From positions 1 to 64,000 of the forward strand of contig NZ_JOEC01000005.1 in the NCBI RefSeq assembly GCF_000718085.1: a DNA stretch of 64,000 nt, given 5' to 3'. The stretch comes from Mycetocola saprophilus. GTDB lineage: Bacteria > Actinomycetota > Actinomycetes > Actinomycetales > Microbacteriaceae. Below, piece after piece: positions 42,462 to 51,356 of this stretch. A program made the position numbers and the translations under genes. The notes under the pieces are model-generated. The model was not told where the DNA came from and ran no database searches. It was given only the letters and a program-made list of their open reading frames with translations. Every line of letters begins with the position of its first letter. The first letter of the stretch is position 1.

Positions 42462-43408
42462 GGCTTGCTCCGGAACAGTCGTCGGATGCCGATCAGGCCG
42501 AGCACTCCGAGCACAAACAGGATGACGGCGATCGCCTGGGCATAGCCCACCTTCGACTTATTGAACGCGTAGTCGTAGACCAGGAAGGACAGGTTGATCG
42601 TTGAGGTACCGGGTCCGCCGCGGGTCAGCAGCAGCACCACGGCGGCGGAGGTGAACAGGGTCCAGAGGAACTGCAGGGTCGTGATGACGCCCACAAATCC
42701 CTTGGCCATCGGGAACGCGATCAGCCACATGCGACGCCAGTGTCCGCAGCCATCGAGCTCGGCGGCCTCAAACACCTCGGTGGGCAGCGAGTTCATGGCC
42801 GAGGCCAGCATCACCGCGGATACCGAAACCGAGGCCCAGAGGATCACGATGATGATTGCGATGAAGGCGCTGTCGCCGTTGGCGAGCCAGGGCTTGGCGA
42901 TGTGGCCGAGCCCGATCGTGTCGAGGAACCCGTTGACCAGACCGGTCGGCGCAAACACCCCGAGGAAGACCAGCGCGAGCGCGGGGGCCGAGAGCAGCAC
43001 CGGGGTAAAGAGGACGGCGCGGATAAAGCGGTGACCGCGCGGACGCAGGTTCACGTAGTAAGCGGTCATGAACGCGCCGCACACCACGATCGGCACGGTG
43101 ATGACCAGCTGGATCAGCGTGTTCAGGGCTGCCTGGTGCAGGACCGGGTCGGCGAAGAGCTTGGTGAAGTTGTCGAGACCCACAAAGGTGCGCGGGGCGA
43201 TCAGTCCACGCCAGTTGGTCATCGAGAAGTAGAACAGGCTGAACAGGGGCCCGATCGTGAAGACCAGGAACCACACCAGCGCGGGAAGGGCGAAGGTCAG
43301 CCCGGCGTTGCGCTTCCAGACCGAGCGACGGCGTGGGGTCTGGGACCGGGGTGAGGCGGGGTGTGCGGCGCTGCTCACCTCGGTGGGCGCCGCGTCAATG
43401 ACAGCCAT
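42458..43408 (-). CDS. Sugar ABC transporter permease (MalF type)
   Basis: A 316-aa protein with a basic 30-residue N-terminus and six hydrophobic segments. The EAA loop is FEAAELDGCGHWRRMWLIAF. It follows the binding-protein gene by 84 bp. Confidence 0.93.
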   Translation of the reverse strand: MAVIDAAPTEVSSAAHPASPRSQTPRRRSVWKRNAGLTFALPALVWFLVFTIGPLFSLFYFSMTNWRGLIAPRTFVGLDNFTKLFADPVLHQAALNTLIQLVITVPIVVCGAFMTAYYVNLRPRGHRFIRAVLFTPVLLSAPALALVFLGVFAPTGLVNGFLDTIGLGHIAKPWLANGDSAFIAIIIVILWASVSVSAVMLASAMNSLPTEVFEAAELDGCGHWRRMWLIAFPMAKGFVGVITTLQFLWTLFTSAAVVLLLTRGGPGTSTINLSFLVYDYAFNKSKVGYAQAIAVILFVLGVLGLIGIRRLFRSKP

Positions 43409-43492
43409 GGTGGCTCCGAACGTTGAGGGTTGAATCGTTGTTGGGGGCGAGAACCGGTGGCGCCGGACTTCCCGACGCCACCGGTGTGCCGC

Positions 43493-44773
43493 TTAGCCCG
43501 CGGCGGCGTAGACGTTATCGACGGCCGCGCAGATGGCCTTGGCGTCGTTGCCCTTGGTGTAGGCCACCGAGGTCGCGCGATACATGGGGTTGGAGACGTC
43601 CCCGGGCACGTGCCCATCGGGCATGACCGCCCAGTCCACCGAGTCCAGCAGCGGGCCGTTGGCCTGGGCGATGATCGGGGAGTCGATGTGGGAGGTGTCC
43701 ACCTTGGTGCTGGTGGCCATCACGATGCCGGCATCGGCCATGATCTGAATGGTCGAGGGCTTGTACATGAACTCGACCAGCTTCTTCAGCGCGGCCTCCT
43801 TCTTCTGGCCGTTGGGGGTGACCCACCAGCCGGCCGAGGTGTCGCCGCGGTAGGCGTTCGGCTTGGTGAAGGTGCCGCCCGAGGCGACCGGGAAACCGCC
43901 CAGCTCGGTGGCCGAGGCGACGGGCTCCTCGGCGTGCAGGTACGCCCAGCTGCCCATCGGACCGATTGCGGCCTTGCCGGACATGTAGAGCGCCTGGGCC
44001 TGGTCGGCGGTGAGGCCCTCGACGCCGTCCACGAAGACGCCGGCATCGCGCAGCTCGGTGAACAGCTCGACACCCTTCATCGCGTTGGGGGACTTGCACA
44101 GTCCACCCTTTTCGAAGACCTGGATGGTCTCCTTCTCGTCCATATACGTCTGCAGGATCTGCAGGAAGATCTTCTGACCGGACCAGTCGTTACCGCCGGT
44201 AGCCACCGGACCCACGCCGCTGGCCCGCAGGGCGGCGGCCGTTGCCTTGAGCTCATCGATGGTCTTGGGAACCTCGGTGCCGGCCTTTTTCAGCAGGTCG
44301 GTGTTGTACCACCAGGGCCAGGTGAAGCCGGTGTAGGGGAACCCGCGGACGTTGTCCTCATCGTCGGTCCAGGCCTCGACCGCGGCCTGGGGGATTGCGT
44401 CGCCCAGATCCCAGTCCTTGAGGTAGTTGTTGACCGGGATGACCGCGCCGTTCTTGGCCCAGTCGAGCTGCTTTTCCAGGAGGCCCACCAGCAGCACGTC
44501 GGCCTCATCGCCGGCGAGCAGGGAGGTTTCGTAAACCTGGTTGAGGTCCTCGCCGTTTTCCAGGATCTTGACCTTGATCCCGCTCTCGGCGGTGAACTCC
44601 TTGATGGCGTCGCGCAGGGCGGTGCCCTGGCTATTACCACTGGTCCAAATGGTCTGCAGGGTAATGCTGTCGGCGTCGCCACCCCCGGCGGAGGCGCCGC
44701 CGCTGGAGCAGGCGGTGAGCGCGAGGCCGGTGGTGACGAGAACGGCGAGTCCTGCTTGTCTGAAGCGATGCAT
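43493..44773 (-). CDS. Sugar ABC transporter substrate-binding lipoprotein
   Basis: A 426-aa family-1 binding protein. The lipobox LTAC ends a clean signal peptide (MHRFRQAGLAVLVTTGLALT). ATG 44773 follows AGGAAGGA. It is first in the operon with two permeases and GH9 paralogue 2. A glucosamine or cello/chito-oligosaccharide ligand is inferred from the GH9 enzyme. Confidence 0.93.
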   Translation of the reverse strand: MHRFRQAGLAVLVTTGLALTACSSGGASAGGGDADSITLQTIWTSGNSQGTALRDAIKEFTAESGIKVKILENGEDLNQVYETSLLAGDEADVLLVGLLEKQLDWAKNGAVIPVNNYLKDWDLGDAIPQAAVEAWTDDEDNVRGFPYTGFTWPWWYNTDLLKKAGTEVPKTIDELKATAAALRASGVGPVATGGNDWSGQKIFLQILQTYMDEKETIQVFEKGGLCKSPNAMKGVELFTELRDAGVFVDGVEGLTADQAQALYMSGKAAIGPMGSWAYLHAEEPVASATELGGFPVASGGTFTKPNAYRGDTSAGWWVTPNGQKKEAALKKLVEFMYKPSTIQIMADAGIVMATSTKVDTSHIDSPIIAQANGPLLDSVDWAVMPDGHVPGDVSNPMYRATSVAYTKGNDAKAICAAVDNVYAAAG

Positions 44774-44851
44774 CGGTGGATCCTTCCTGACGGTTACGGC
44801 GGTGCTGCCGTAAATCGAACGGTCGGGTTGGGGGCCGAACCGTTGGCCCCA

Positions 44852-44880
44852 ACAATAGCCTGTGGTTTCTAACTTGGCAA
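44852..44880 (-). promoter_or_regulatory. Promoter of the ABC/GH9 operon
   Basis: On the minus strand, -35 TTGCCA (44880-44875) and -10 TATTGT (44857-44852) are 17 bp apart, close to the sigma-70-type consensus. Confidence 0.6.
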
Positions 44881-44905
44881 GAGTGGTATTGATGTGGTCT
44901 GTACC
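44862..44905. promoter_or_regulatory. Operator-like GTGGT half-sites at the ABC/GH9 promoter
   Basis: GTGGT occurs at 44862, 44883 and 44894 (spacings 21 and 11 bp, helically phased). The middle one is within AAGAGTGGTATT. TGGTCTGTACCG (44895-44906) agrees at 9 of 12 positions with the DasR-type core TGGTCTAGACCA. The sites flank and overlap the -35 region, the expected place for repression by the GntR/UTRA regulator. Confidence 0.55.
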
Positions 44906-44961
44906 GAGTGGAAACCCGCATCCGGGGGACAAATTCCCCGAATTCCGCGGCTGGGCACGGC

Positions 44962-45001
44962 AAAAAGCCCTCGTCCTCGGGAAAAACCCGAGGACGAGGG
45001 C
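44962..45001 (-). terminator. Terminator of the 47726-45019 operon
   Basis: A 15-bp perfect stem GCCCTCGTCCTCGGG / CCCGAGGACGAGGGC with AAAAA loop. On the minus strand it is followed by TTTTTGCC. Confidence 0.9.
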
Positions 45002-45018
45002 CGATGTTGCCGGGTGGT

Positions 45019-46275
45019 CTACGTGTAGAGCGAGACCGGCTGGAACTCACCGTTAATGTGGTGTGCACCCACCTCAAGCTTCTTATAGTCCACCGGATCG
45101 TGCAGCGAGTGCGTGCGCACGTTGCGCCAGTGCAGGTCGAGTCCCACGCGCTGGTTGGCCGAGGAGGACCCGGTGACCTCGAAGATTCGGTGGGTCACCT
45201 CGAGGGCCACGGCATCGGTCACCACCTTGAGCTTGGCCACGGCGATCGCCAGCTCGCCGCGCTCATCCCAGGTGAGGTCGCCGCCGCGATCGGCCGCCCG
45301 GTCGAAGTGGATCCCCACACGCTCGGCGAGAGCGTCGGCCGCCTCGATCTGCGCCACAAACTCGCCCACAGTGCGCTGCACAAACGGGTCGTGACGGTAG
45401 GTGTCGGCCCCCGAGAGGAACCAGGCGTTGGGACGGTTGCGCAGGATCTGCGTGCCCTGAGCCAGCGCCCCCTCGGCGATGCCCAGGTACAGGTTGCCAA
45501 ACGCGAGCTGGATGCCCGGGGTCAGCAGGCTGGCGAAGGGTTCGGGGGAGTCCAGCCCCAGAACGTCGGCTGCCTCGACCCGGACGTTGTTAAAGCGAAC
45601 CGACCCGCTGGCGGACAGCCGCTGGCCGAGCGCGTTCCAGTCGCCCAGGTATTCCACGCCCTCGCGGTCGTGATCCAGGACCGCGTAGAGGAACCGGTCG
45701 GAATCCTCACCCTCGGTGATCCGGGCGTTGAGCAGGACCACATCGCCGACGCTGGCGCCGGTCGAGAAGCGCTTGAGCCCGTTCAGGCGATAGCCGTCGC
45801 CCTCGCGAACCACCTCGAGGGCCGGATCCACCGGGTTGACCGAGTCGCCCCACACCCAGTTGCCCTCGATGCTCGCCCGGAACCAGGCCTCCTGAGCCTC
45901 GGGGGCGGCGGAAAATACGATGTTCGAGGCGTTGATGTAGTGGTAGGCGAGCACCTGGGCGACCGACGCATCGGTGCGCGCCAGCACCCGCACCACGTGC
46001 AGCGCGGTGGACCAGTGTGCCCCGCCGCCACCGAACTCGGCCGGGTGCAGCAGGTTGACCAGCCCCGCCTCGCGCAGCAGGTTCAGCTCGGCGTGGGGAT
46101 CGAGGTTGGCCCGGTCGCGTTCGAGGGCGTCGGTGCCCAGGCGGGCCCCAACCTCGGCGGCCACGGCCTCCCAGTGGGCGCGCTCGGCGGCATCGGCGAC
46201 GCCGTGCCAGGGCGAGAGCGCGGCGGCCGCGGTTGTGGTTTCGGGTGTTCCAGTTGCTTCGGCGATGGTGGTCAT
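45019..46275 (-). CDS. DszC/SfnB-like flavin monooxygenase
   Basis: A 418-aa acyl-CoA-dehydrogenase-fold protein. Features are LNGLKRFSTGASVGDVVLL (flavin loop), GQRLSASGSVRFNNV, and the DszC-type ending LHWRNVRTHSLHDPVDYKK. It lies in an operon with the NtaA-type enzyme upstream (4-bp overlap). Organosulfur oxidation is the best family-based guess. It is paralogous to 22611-23762. Confidence 0.87.
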   Translation of the reverse strand: MTTIAEATGTPETTTAAAALSPWHGVADAAERAHWEAVAAEVGARLGTDALERDRANLDPHAELNLLREAGLVNLLHPAEFGGGGAHWSTALHVVRVLARTDASVAQVLAYHYINASNIVFSAAPEAQEAWFRASIEGNWVWGDSVNPVDPALEVVREGDGYRLNGLKRFSTGASVGDVVLLNARITEGEDSDRFLYAVLDHDREGVEYLGDWNALGQRLSASGSVRFNNVRVEAADVLGLDSPEPFASLLTPGIQLAFGNLYLGIAEGALAQGTQILRNRPNAWFLSGADTYRHDPFVQRTVGEFVAQIEAADALAERVGIHFDRAADRGGDLTWDERGELAIAVAKLKVVTDAVALEVTHRIFEVTGSSSANQRVGLDLHWRNVRTHSLHDPVDYKKLEVGAHHINGEFQPVSLYT

Positions 46276-47726
46276 GCTGCGTCCTTCGGGGTGTCGCGGA
46301 TCGAATCGATATGCGGGATGACCCGCGAGGCGTCGCCATCGGCGGCGGACCGGGCACCGGTGAAGGCCCCGCGGTAGGCGGCACCCGGGTGGGTGCTGGG
46401 GAGGTGGGGACCGGCGCCGCCGAGGCGTTCGCGCAGGGTGCCCTCGGGGTACTCGTTCCAGACCCGGCCACGCTTTTGCAGCTCGGGGACGATCAGGTCC
46501 ACGATGTCCTCGAAGCTGCCCGGGGTGACCGCATAGGCGAGGTTGAACCCGTCCACATCGGCCACCTCGATCCAGCGCTCGAGCTCATCGGCCACGGTCG
46601 TGGGTGAGCCCACGATCACCGGACCGATACCGCCGATGCCCAGGTATTCGGCGATGTCGCGCGGGGTCCAGCGGCGCTCGGGATCGGTGATCGTGAAGAT
46701 CGCCAGGGCCGAGCGGGCGGCATCGGTGTCCACGTATTCCAGCGGTACGTCGGGATCGTAGCCCGAGAGGTCGAGGCCCGACCAGCCACCGTAGAGCGCC
46801 AGGGCACCCTCGACGCTGGTGTACGAGCGGTACTCGTCGTATTTGGCCTGGGCCAGCTCGTCGGTTTCGGCGGTGATGATCGTGGCCAGCACGATGATCT
46901 TGACCTCGTTGCGGTCGCGGCCGGCGGCCTCGGTCTGGTCGCGGATATCGTCGACGTTTTTGCGGGTGATCTCGGGCCGCACGCCGTTGAGGAACACGGC
47001 CTCGGCATGCCGGGCGGAGAAGGACTTCCCGCTCTTGGAGGTGCCGGCCTGGAAGATCACCGGGCTGCGCTGCGGGGAGGGTTCGGCCAGGTGGATGCCG
47101 GGCACCGAAAAGTGCTCGCCGCGGTGATCGATCGGGTGCACCTTTGTGGGGTCGGTGAAGACGCCGGATTCGCGGTCGCGCACCACCGCGCCATCCTCCC
47201 AGGAACCCTCCCACAGCTTGTAGGTCACGTCGAGGAACTCCTCGGCCAGCTCATAGCGCTGATCGTGGCTGAGCTGCTTTTCCAGGCCCAGGTTGGTCGC
47301 CGCGGAGTTGAGGTAGCTGGTGACCACGTTCCAGCCGATCCGGCCTCCGGTCAGATGATCCAGCGAGGAGAAGGTGCGGGCCAGGCTGTAGGGCTGCTCA
47401 TAGGTGAGCGCCACGGTGACGCCGAAACCCAGGTGTGTGGTGACCGCGGCCATCGCGGTGATCGGCAGCACCGGGTTGATCATCGGCACCTGCGCCGCGT
47501 CGATCAGGGCGGGGGAAACCGAGTCGCGGTAGACGTCGTAGACGCCCAGCACGTCGGCGAGGAAGACTGAGTCGAACTTGCCGCGCTCCAGGAGCCGGGC
47601 GAGGTTGGTCCAGTATTCCAGGGTGTTGTAGGTGTCGGCCCGGTTGTCCGGGTGCCGCCACAGGCCCGGGGCCTGATGCGTGACGCAGCCCATATCGAAG
47701 GCGTTGAGGATGATGCGCTTGGACAC
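46272..47726 (-). CDS. NtaA/SnaA/DszA-family FMN-dependent monooxygenase
   Basis: A 484-aa luciferase-like flavoprotein with ILNAFDMGCVTHQAPGLW, FLADVLGVYDVYRDS, SSLDHLTGGRIGWNVVTSYL and VIFQAGTSKSG. GTG 47726 is chosen because AAAGGA lies 8 nt upstream. It is divergent from the binding-protein gene at 48021. It lies upstream of the DszC/SfnB-like partner, the same pairing and order as at 21178-23762. Confidence 0.9.
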   Translation of the reverse strand: MSKRIILNAFDMGCVTHQAPGLWRHPDNRADTYNTLEYWTNLARLLERGKFDSVFLADVLGVYDVYRDSVSPALIDAAQVPMINPVLPITAMAAVTTHLGFGVTVALTYEQPYSLARTFSSLDHLTGGRIGWNVVTSYLNSAATNLGLEKQLSHDQRYELAEEFLDVTYKLWEGSWEDGAVVRDRESGVFTDPTKVHPIDHRGEHFSVPGIHLAEPSPQRSPVIFQAGTSKSGKSFSARHAEAVFLNGVRPEITRKNVDDIRDQTEAAGRDRNEVKIIVLATIITAETDELAQAKYDEYRSYTSVEGALALYGGWSGLDLSGYDPDVPLEYVDTDAARSALAIFTITDPERRWTPRDIAEYLGIGGIGPVIVGSPTTVADELERWIEVADVDGFNLAYAVTPGSFEDIVDLIVPELQKRGRVWNEYPEGTLRERLGGAGPHLPSTHPGAAYRGAFTGARSAADGDASRVIPHIDSIRDTPKDAA

Positions 47727-48020
47727 GGTGGATCCTTTGATCGGTGGGGAGAAAAACTGCCGTGGGGGAACGCTAACAGCGCGGCCGGGGTGAGCGCCCG
47801 GCTTTCGTAACACGGGGACATTCGCGCGCGCTCACGCGTTCCCGCACGCGCGAATTCACGCGCCATGCGCGCCTTACATAACGCAGTGTTACCGGACGCG
47901 TCGGATCATGACGCGGGAGGGCGCGGCCCGGGGAGCGCCGATGCTAGCGTGACGCAACGCAACTCAGAGGCCCCGAATCGGGTTGCCAGAATCCCCGCCA
48001 TCCCCGCCCAAAGGAACCCC

Positions 48021-49355
48021 ATGTCATTCTTCTCCACCCCACGCCGCCGCCTCGGCCGCGTCACCGGTCTCGTGGCCGGCCTGAGCGTCGCCGCCCTCGC
48101 GCTGAGCGGGTGCGCGGCCGGTGCCAGCGCCGACGATAACTCGCAGGCCGGCGATAAGTCACTCACGGTCCTGCTGATCTCCTCGCATAAGGGTGCGGCC
48201 GAGTGGCTGAAGACCGAGTATGAGAAGGAGACCGGGGTCAAGATCAACCCGGTCATCGTGCCCTATGACGAGATCGGGTCCAAGCTCGCCCTCGACCAGC
48301 AGTCGGGTGCCAACACGATCGACGCCGCCGCCCCCTGGTACGTTTCGCTGGGCTCGCTCGCCCAGGACGGGGCGATCAAGGACCTCACCGGCGTGATCAA
48401 GGATCGTGCCGCCGAGATTAAGCCCGACGACTTCATCCCCTCGATCTACGACCCCTACTCCCTGGTAGATGGCAAGCGCTACGGTCTGCCCTTTGATGGC
48501 GACACCCACGTGCTCTTCTACAACAAGGACATCCTGGCCCGGAACAACATCACCGAACCGCCCGCCACCTGGGACGAGTATCTCGAAGACGTGAAGACCA
48601 TCACCGCCAACGAGGGTAAGTCGGGCACCTACGGAGCCGCGGTCTTCGGTCAGAAGTCGCCGCTGATCCTCGGTGCCAGCTTCGCCAACCGCCTCGCCGG
48701 CTTCGGTGGGGAGTTCCTGGACAAGAACGGCAAGCCCGCGATCAACTCGCCCGAGGCCGTGAAGGCCGCCCAGGCCCTGGTGGATGTCAACAACTTCGCC
48801 CTGCCGACCCCGGCCGAAACCGACTTCGGCGCCGGCAACAACGCCTGGTACTCGGGCAAGGTGGGCTTCATCGAGAACTGGACCGACACCGGCGTGAACT
48901 CCCAGAACACCCCGGCGATCGCCGATAAGTGGGGCGTCACCTTCCTGCCCACCGAGAAGGCCGGCGAGAAGTCGCGCGCCTCGCTGGTGGCCGGCTTCAG
49001 CTGGGTCGTGGCCGCCAACACCAAGAAGACCAAGCTCGCCGAGGACTTCATCATCTGGGCCTCCTCGGAGAAGGTCAACGCCGCGCTGCTGACCGCGATC
49101 CCCACCACCGGGATCGACCCCAACCGCAAGTCCTCGCTCGAGGATGCCACCTATGGCGAGAAATACCCGGAGATCCAGCGCGTCAACCGCGCAACCCTCG
49201 ACGGTGCCCTCGCCTGGCCCACCGGCCCCAAGGCTACCGAGCTCGCGCAGACCCTGACCGATGAGCTGGCCAAGCTGCTCGCCGGCACCGGGGGCACCGC
49301 CAAGGAAACCCTCGACCGGGTGCAGACCAAGTGGGAGTCCCTCCTTGGGAAATAA
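48021..49355 (+). CDS. ABC transporter substrate-binding lipoprotein (sugar type)
   Basis: A 444-aa family-1 binding protein. The lipobox ALSGC follows a twin-basic start (MSFFSTPRRRLGR). ATG 48021 has AAAGGA upstream. It heads an operon with two permeases and no ATPase. The neighbouring monooxygenase pair, divergently transcribed, raises the possibility that the ligand is not a plain sugar but, for example, a sulfonated one (speculative). Confidence 0.9.
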   Translation: MSFFSTPRRRLGRVTGLVAGLSVAALALSGCAAGASADDNSQAGDKSLTVLLISSHKGAAEWLKTEYEKETGVKINPVIVPYDEIGSKLALDQQSGANTIDAAAPWYVSLGSLAQDGAIKDLTGVIKDRAAEIKPDDFIPSIYDPYSLVDGKRYGLPFDGDTHVLFYNKDILARNNITEPPATWDEYLEDVKTITANEGKSGTYGAAVFGQKSPLILGASFANRLAGFGGEFLDKNGKPAINSPEAVKAAQALVDVNNFALPTPAETDFGAGNNAWYSGKVGFIENWTDTGVNSQNTPAIADKWGVTFLPTEKAGEKSRASLVAGFSWVVAANTKKTKLAEDFIIWASSEKVNAALLTAIPTTGIDPNRKSSLEDATYGEKYPEIQRVNRATLDGALAWPTGPKATELAQTLTDELAKLLAGTGGTAKETLDRVQTKWESLLGK

Positions 49356-50466
49356 CACCCCCACGCTGGACGCCGTCGACCCCGAAGCCGGGTCGGCGGC
49401 TTCCGCCGTTGCTGATGCGGACTCCAACACGGAGTCCGCCCGCGCCGGGAAGGCCACGGTGCAGGCCACCGGAGTCGCCGGTTCCGTGACCGGCGGTCCC
49501 CGGGGTGCCGCTGCCCGGATCGCCGACCTGCGTCGCTCGGGTCGACCTGAGCGTCGACCCGCCCGTGGCCGGCGCCCGCGCCTGCCCGGCGAGGGACCGC
49601 GTACCCGCCTGGTGCGGGCGGGCTTGGTGGCCCCCGCCGGCCTCGCGGTCATCGTGCTGGGCGCGTTCCCGCTGGTGTTTATCCTGCTCGCGGCCTTCAG
49701 CCGCTCCTCGCTCGGGCGTCCGTTCCAGGAGTTTGTTGGTGGCGATAACGTGACCTCGGCGCTGACCAACGACGATGTGATTGGCTCGCTGATCCGCTCG
49801 GTCGGCTACGCACTGGCCGTCGCGGTGCTGAGCGTGGTGTTTGGGGTGATCGTGGCCCTGGCGCTCGCCGGGGCCGTGCGTGCGGGATCGCTGGTGCGTA
49901 CCCTGCTGCTCCTGCCGCTGATCACCCCGCCGGTGGTGGTGGGAATCCTCTGGAAGCTGATCTTTAGTCCCTCGGGCGGCCTGATCGATACGCTGCTGCG
50001 CACCTTCGGCTACCGGGGCGAACCACTCTCGATCCTCGCCAATCCCGACCTGGCGCTCGCCGGGGTGGGCATCGCGGACATCTGGGAGTGGACGCCGCTG
50101 ATCGCGTTGCTGGTTTTCGCCGCGCTGCTCGGTCGGGATCCCGAGGTGTCCGAGGCCGCGGCCCTCGATGGGGCGCACGGCTGGCGACTGTTCCGGGAGA
50201 TTACCCTGCCGGCGATCGCCGCAACCATCGCCGCCGCGTTCCTGGTGCGCCTGGTGCTGGCCTTCAAGGTCTTTGACCTGATCTATGTGATGACCTCGGG
50301 TGGGCCCGGCCAGGCCACCACGATGCCCGCCTATCAGATCTACCAGGCGGCCCTGCAGCACTCGGATGTGGGCCAGGCGGCCGCCCTGACGCTGATCCTG
50401 GCCGTGGTCATCACCGTGATCACGACCCCGATCATCCTGATTTCCCGGAGGTTTGGCAATGACTAG
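49345..50466 (+). CDS. ABC transporter permease (MalF type)
   Basis: A permease of about 373 aa. A long disordered N-terminus (about 85 residues, Ala/Asp then Arg-rich) precedes six hydrophobic segments. The EAA loop is SEAAALDGAHGWRLFREITL. The TTG at 49345, with GGGAG upstream and an 11-bp overlap with the binding-protein gene, is the most plausible start. The start is uncertain. Confidence 0.85.
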   Translation: MGNNTPTLDAVDPEAGSAASAVADADSNTESARAGKATVQATGVAGSVTGGPRGAAARIADLRRSGRPERRPARGRRPRLPGEGPRTRLVRAGLVAPAGLAVIVLGAFPLVFILLAAFSRSSLGRPFQEFVGGDNVTSALTNDDVIGSLIRSVGYALAVAVLSVVFGVIVALALAGAVRAGSLVRTLLLLPLITPPVVVGILWKLIFSPSGGLIDTLLRTFGYRGEPLSILANPDLALAGVGIADIWEWTPLIALLVFAALLGRDPEVSEAAALDGAHGWRLFREITLPAIAATIAAAFLVRLVLAFKVFDLIYVMTSGGPGQATTMPAYQIYQAALQHSDVGQAAALTLILAVVITVITTPIILISRRFGND

Positions 50467-51352
50467 CGCGACACTCACCCGCGGGCCCGATACCGCTCCC
50501 GCGGGCACCCCCGCGCGCCGTCGGACAGCAGGCCGCCGGACCTCCGGCCGCCGCTTCCCGGTTGCGGCCACCGTGCTGGGGATCAGTCTCGCGCTGACCC
50601 TGATCCCGCTGCTGTATCTGCTCTCGCTCTCGTTCATGGGGCGCGCGGATGTGGCCGCCGGACACCTGCTGCCCTCGGCCCCGGCGTGGGGCAACTGGGA
50701 GGCCGCGCTGACCACCTCGGGGCTGCCGCGGGCGATCCTCAACTCGGTGATCGCCGCGGGCTTTGGGGCGTTGATTACCCTGACGTTCGCGCTGCCGGCG
50801 GCCTGGGCGATGGTGCGCCACCAGACCGGCGGAAAGACCCTGACCGCGAGCATCCTGGCACCCTGGCTGCTGCCGCCGATCGTCGCGGTGATTCCGCTGT
50901 TCACGCTGCTGCGCATCCTCGGACTCAACAACACGCTGGTGGGGCTGGCGGTCGTCTACGCGCTGGCCAATACGGGCCTGGCGGTGTTCCTGTTGCAGGG
51001 GTTTTTGAAGAAGGTTCCGCTGGAGATCGAGGAGGCGGCGGCGCTCGATGGTGCGGGCACGCTGCGCATCCTGTTCCGTGTCGTTCTGCCGCTGCTGACC
51101 CCGGCTCTGATCGCCGTGGGAGTGGTGGTCGCGGTGCTCAACTACAACGAGTTCCTGCTGGCGTTGTTCCTCACCCAGGGGCCGGACTCGCAGACGGTTC
51201 CGGTGATCCTCTCGCTGCTACTCGGCGATAAGGTGCAGGACTTCGGGCAGCTCGCCGCCGCCTCGCTGGTCGGGGTCGCGCCGGTCTTTGCCGCCGCGGT
51301 TTTCCTGCAGCGCGGCCTGGTGGCCGGGCTGACCTCGGGCGCGGTGAAGTAG
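50459..51352 (+). CDS. ABC transporter permease (MalG type)
   Basis: A 297-aa permease. ATG 50459 is preceded by CCCGGAGG and overlaps the upstream gene by 8 bp. The EAA loop is EEAAALDGAGTLRILFRVVL. Its stop is 4 bp from the stop of the convergent oxidoreductase gene; no terminator hairpin fits between them. Confidence 0.92.
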   Translation: MTSATLTRGPDTAPAGTPARRRTAGRRTSGRRFPVAATVLGISLALTLIPLLYLLSLSFMGRADVAAGHLLPSAPAWGNWEAALTTSGLPRAILNSVIAAGFGALITLTFALPAAWAMVRHQTGGKTLTASILAPWLLPPIVAVIPLFTLLRILGLNNTLVGLAVVYALANTGLAVFLLQGFLKKVPLEIEEAAALDGAGTLRILFRVVLPLLTPALIAVGVVVAVLNYNEFLLALFLTQGPDSQTVPVILSLLLGDKVQDFGQLAAASLVGVAPVFAAAVFLQRGLVAGLTSGAVK

Positions 51353-51356
51353 CGGG

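Noticed and set aside
47821..47854. TTCGCGCGCG/CACGCGCGAA inverted repeat as a terminator
   Set aside because: No T-run and simple CG-dinucleotide sequence; likely low complexity in a divergent promoter region.
48021..51352. Assigning the third importer to a named sugar or to sulfonates
   Set aside because: No hydrolase, kinase or desulfonation gene in its operon; the neighbouring monooxygenases are on the other strand.
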